Below are positions 62,526-64,000 of a DNA stretch of 64,000 bases, one piece after another. The stretch spans positions 1 to 64,000 of the forward strand of contig NZ_JASZYQ010000006.1 in assembly GCF_030316885.1 (NCBI RefSeq). Reading direction: 5' to 3'. The notes below the pieces were generated by a model that was not told the DNA's origin, searched no databases, and was given only the letters and a program-made list of their open reading frames with translations. Each line of letters begins with the position of its first letter. The first letter of the stretch is position 1. This DNA comes from Variovorax jilinensis. GTDB taxonomy: Bacteria; Pseudomonadota; Gammaproteobacteria; Burkholderiales; Burkholderiaceae_C. The position numbers were made by a program, and so were the translations under genes.

Positions 62526-63692
62526 ATGGCTTCCTGGATTTCGATGAGCGAGGCCTGCGAGCGTCTCGGCGTGCAACCCCAGACGGTGTACGCCTACGTC
62601 AGTCGCGGCAAGCTCGAAGTCATGCCCGACCCGGCCGACACGCGCCGCAGCCTCTATCGCGCTGAAGACGTGGCCGGCCTGGCCAAGCGCAAGCAGGCGG
62701 GGCGCAAGCACGAGACGCTGGCCGCCAACACGCTCTTCGGCTCGGAGCCCAGCATTCCGACCGCCTTGTGCGCCTTCTTTCGCGGCCACCCCTACTACCG
62801 CGGCCAGGACGCCGTGAGCCTGGCGCGCTCTGCCACCCTCGAAGAGGTAGCCCGCCTGCTGTGGAATGCCGAACAGCCCGTCGACTTCTCCTCATCGACG
62901 CCGTTGAACGCGACCCCACCGGGACGCATCGCGGCGTTCACGGCCCTCGCCCACATGGCGGCCACCGGCCATTCGACGCGCGGCCGCCTCACACGGGTGC
63001 TTCACAACGAGAGCCAGGCACTGGTCGGCCAGGTCGCCAACGCGTTCGGCGCACGGCCGGGCCAGCAGGCTCTGCATCTGCGCTTCGCCAAGGGCTGGAA
63101 GCAATCGACCCACGTCGCGGAACTGCTGCGCACGGCCATGGTGCTGCTGGTCGACCATGAGCTGACCAGCTCCGCCTTCGCGGCGCGCATCGCGGCATCG
63201 ACCGGCGCCTCGCTGCCTGCCTGCCTGCTGGCCGGGCTGACCACCTTGTCGGGACCCCTGCACGGCGATGCCTCGGGCCGCGTGCAGGCACTGTTCAGCG
63301 AGGTCGAGCGCCTCGGCGAAGAGCAGGTGGTGGCCCACTACCTCTCGACCGGCCTGCCCTTGGCCGGCTTCGGCCACCACATCTATCCGGACGGCGATCC
63401 GCGCGCGGCCGCGTTGCTCGCGATGTTCGAGCCGCCGCAAGTCATCGCCCGTTTCATCGAGAAGGTGACCCAGCTCACCGGCCTGCAGCCCAACATCGAC
63501 GTGGCCCTGGCTGCGCTGGTTGCGCACCACCGGCTGCCCGCCGATGCTGCGTTCGGCCTGTTCGCGACGGCGCGCAGCGTGGGCCTGCTGGCCCACAGCC
63601 TCGAGCAGTTGAGCGTGGCGCAGGTGATCCGGCCACGCGGGCGCTATGTCGGGCCGGTGCCCGCACTCGCCGCGCGATCGACCGCTGCCTAG
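62526..63692 (+). CDS. Citrate-synthase-family protein with N-terminal helix-turn-helix
   Basis: A 388-aa protein. Residues 1-55 (ISMSEACERLGVQPQTVYAYVSRGKLEVMPDPADTRRSLYRAEDV) form an excisionase/MerR-like HTH, absent from housekeeping citrate synthase. The rest is a citrate/methylcitrate synthase fold: LLVDHELTSSAFAARIAASTGAS with one catalytic His, GPLHGDASGRVQAL, LPLAGFGHHIYPDGDPRAAALL with the second, and LQPNIDVALAAL with the candidate Asp. It may condense acyl-CoA with a 2-keto acid, and may also regulate its own promoter. Confidence 0.88.
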   Translation: MASWISMSEACERLGVQPQTVYAYVSRGKLEVMPDPADTRRSLYRAEDVAGLAKRKQAGRKHETLAANTLFGSEPSIPTALCAFFRGHPYYRGQDAVSLARSATLEEVARLLWNAEQPVDFSSSTPLNATPPGRIAAFTALAHMAATGHSTRGRLTRVLHNESQALVGQVANAFGARPGQQALHLRFAKGWKQSTHVAELLRTAMVLLVDHELTSSAFAARIAASTGASLPACLLAGLTTLSGPLHGDASGRVQALFSEVERLGEEQVVAHYLSTGLPLAGFGHHIYPDGDPRAAALLAMFEPPQVIARFIEKVTQLTGLQPNIDVALAALVAHHRLPADAAFGLFATARSVGLLAHSLEQLSVAQVIRPRGRYVGPVPALAARSTAA

Positions 63693-63840
63693 AATTTCCC
63701 CGGCAGTGCCTGACGGTTGCCATCGCCGATCGCGCTTCAGGTGCATCGGTGTCGTTCGTGATGTGCAGCATCCCGGCAGGTTCCGTGGACCGGCAGAGGT
63801 AGCATCGGTTTCTCGCTCGACGTCTTCCATCGAACCACCA

Positions 63841-64000
63841 TGTCCGCCCTGCACCCGGCCACTGCGCGCTACAGCCCGATCGCGATGGCGCTGCACTGGC
63901 TCTTGGCACTCCTGATCCTGACGTCGTTCAGCGTCGGCCTCTACATGGCCGATCTGCCCTTCTCGCCGCTGCGCGTGCGGCTCTTCAACTTGCACAAGTG
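63841..64000 (+). CDS. Cytochrome b561-like protein, N-terminal part (runs off right edge)
   Basis: The frame MSALHPATARYSPIAMALHWLLALLILTSFSVGLYMADLP...LRVRLFNLHK is the start of a b561-type di-heme membrane protein. The ARYSPIAMALHWLLAL motif contributes the first heme-ligand His and a first membrane helix; the later NLHK His is a second conserved ligand. It is cut after 53 codons by the window edge. Confidence 0.88.

Overview
The window is GC-rich, densely coded DNA with many Tat-type and lipoprotein signal peptides. It carries four Bug-family (tripartite tricarboxylate) binding proteins, a TRAP system, a LIV-type ABC system, CaiB-like CoA-transferases and several FAD or NAD oxidoreductases. 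This mix is typical of soil or plant-associated Betaproteobacteria of the order Burkholderiales, most like Comamonadaceae (Variovorax-type). The assignment is inferred from gene content; no rRNA or tRNA is present to confirm it.

Layout. 1-3.7 kb: the start of a YdeP-type molybdopterin oxidoreductase, an antitoxin-like gene, a poorly coding stretch, a small unknown gene and dps. 3.7-7.1 kb: a two-component module made of an OmpR-type regulator, a stand-alone receiver and a Cache-type hybrid histidine kinase. 7.1-14.1 kb: a CzcE-like lipoprotein, a guanine-deaminase-like enzyme, a frameshifted NMT1-type binding protein, a Bug protein, an integrase remnant, a zinc-ribbon membrane protein and a soluble histidine kinase. 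14.4-19.1 kb: a LIV-type binding protein, then two paralogous secreted TIM-barrel proteins facing each other across a 2-oxoglutarate oxygenase gene, with nearly identical leaders arranged as an inverted repeat.

19.2-29.8 kb: a compact catabolic operon with a TRAP transporter (dctP, dctQ, dctM), a Zn-alcohol dehydrogenase, a KstD-like flavoprotein, a GMC oxidoreductase, a TIM-barrel isomerase, an alpha-beta-barrel protein and a 179-aa orphan, read divergently from an IclR regulator. Several stop/start overlaps suggest translational coupling. 29.8-37.6 kb: a LysR regulator divergent from Bug - CoA-transferase - CoA-transferase - Bug - broken Fe-alcohol dehydrogenase - semialdehyde dehydrogenase. 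38.2-41.5 kb: PQQ-type sugar dehydrogenase, cytochrome c, L,D-transpeptidase and M23 peptidase. 41.5-46.5 kb: fragments of uvrA, an epimerase and a GntR regulator scattered among a DUF72 gene, an IlvD/Edd dehydratase and a DUF2383 protein.

46.6-58.7 kb: an RpiR-controlled region with a LIV-type ABC importer split over two divergent operons. One holds an odd third ATPase, livF, livG and livM. The other holds an IolC-DUF2090 kinase/aldolase fusion, a 3-hydroxyisobutyrate-dehydrogenase-like enzyme, two tandem binding proteins, livH and two SDRs. Two copies of AGAAT-N4-GTTCT lie in the shared promoter. 58.9-63.7 kb: a Bug - SDR - fumarylacetoacetase-like - 2-hydroxyacid dehydrogenase operon divergent from a citrate-synthase-like protein with an N-terminal helix-turn-helix; a cytochrome b561 gene begins at the right edge.

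Overall this looks like a metabolically versatile accessory region: several independent uptake-plus-degradation modules, each with its own regulator, separated by decaying gene fragments.
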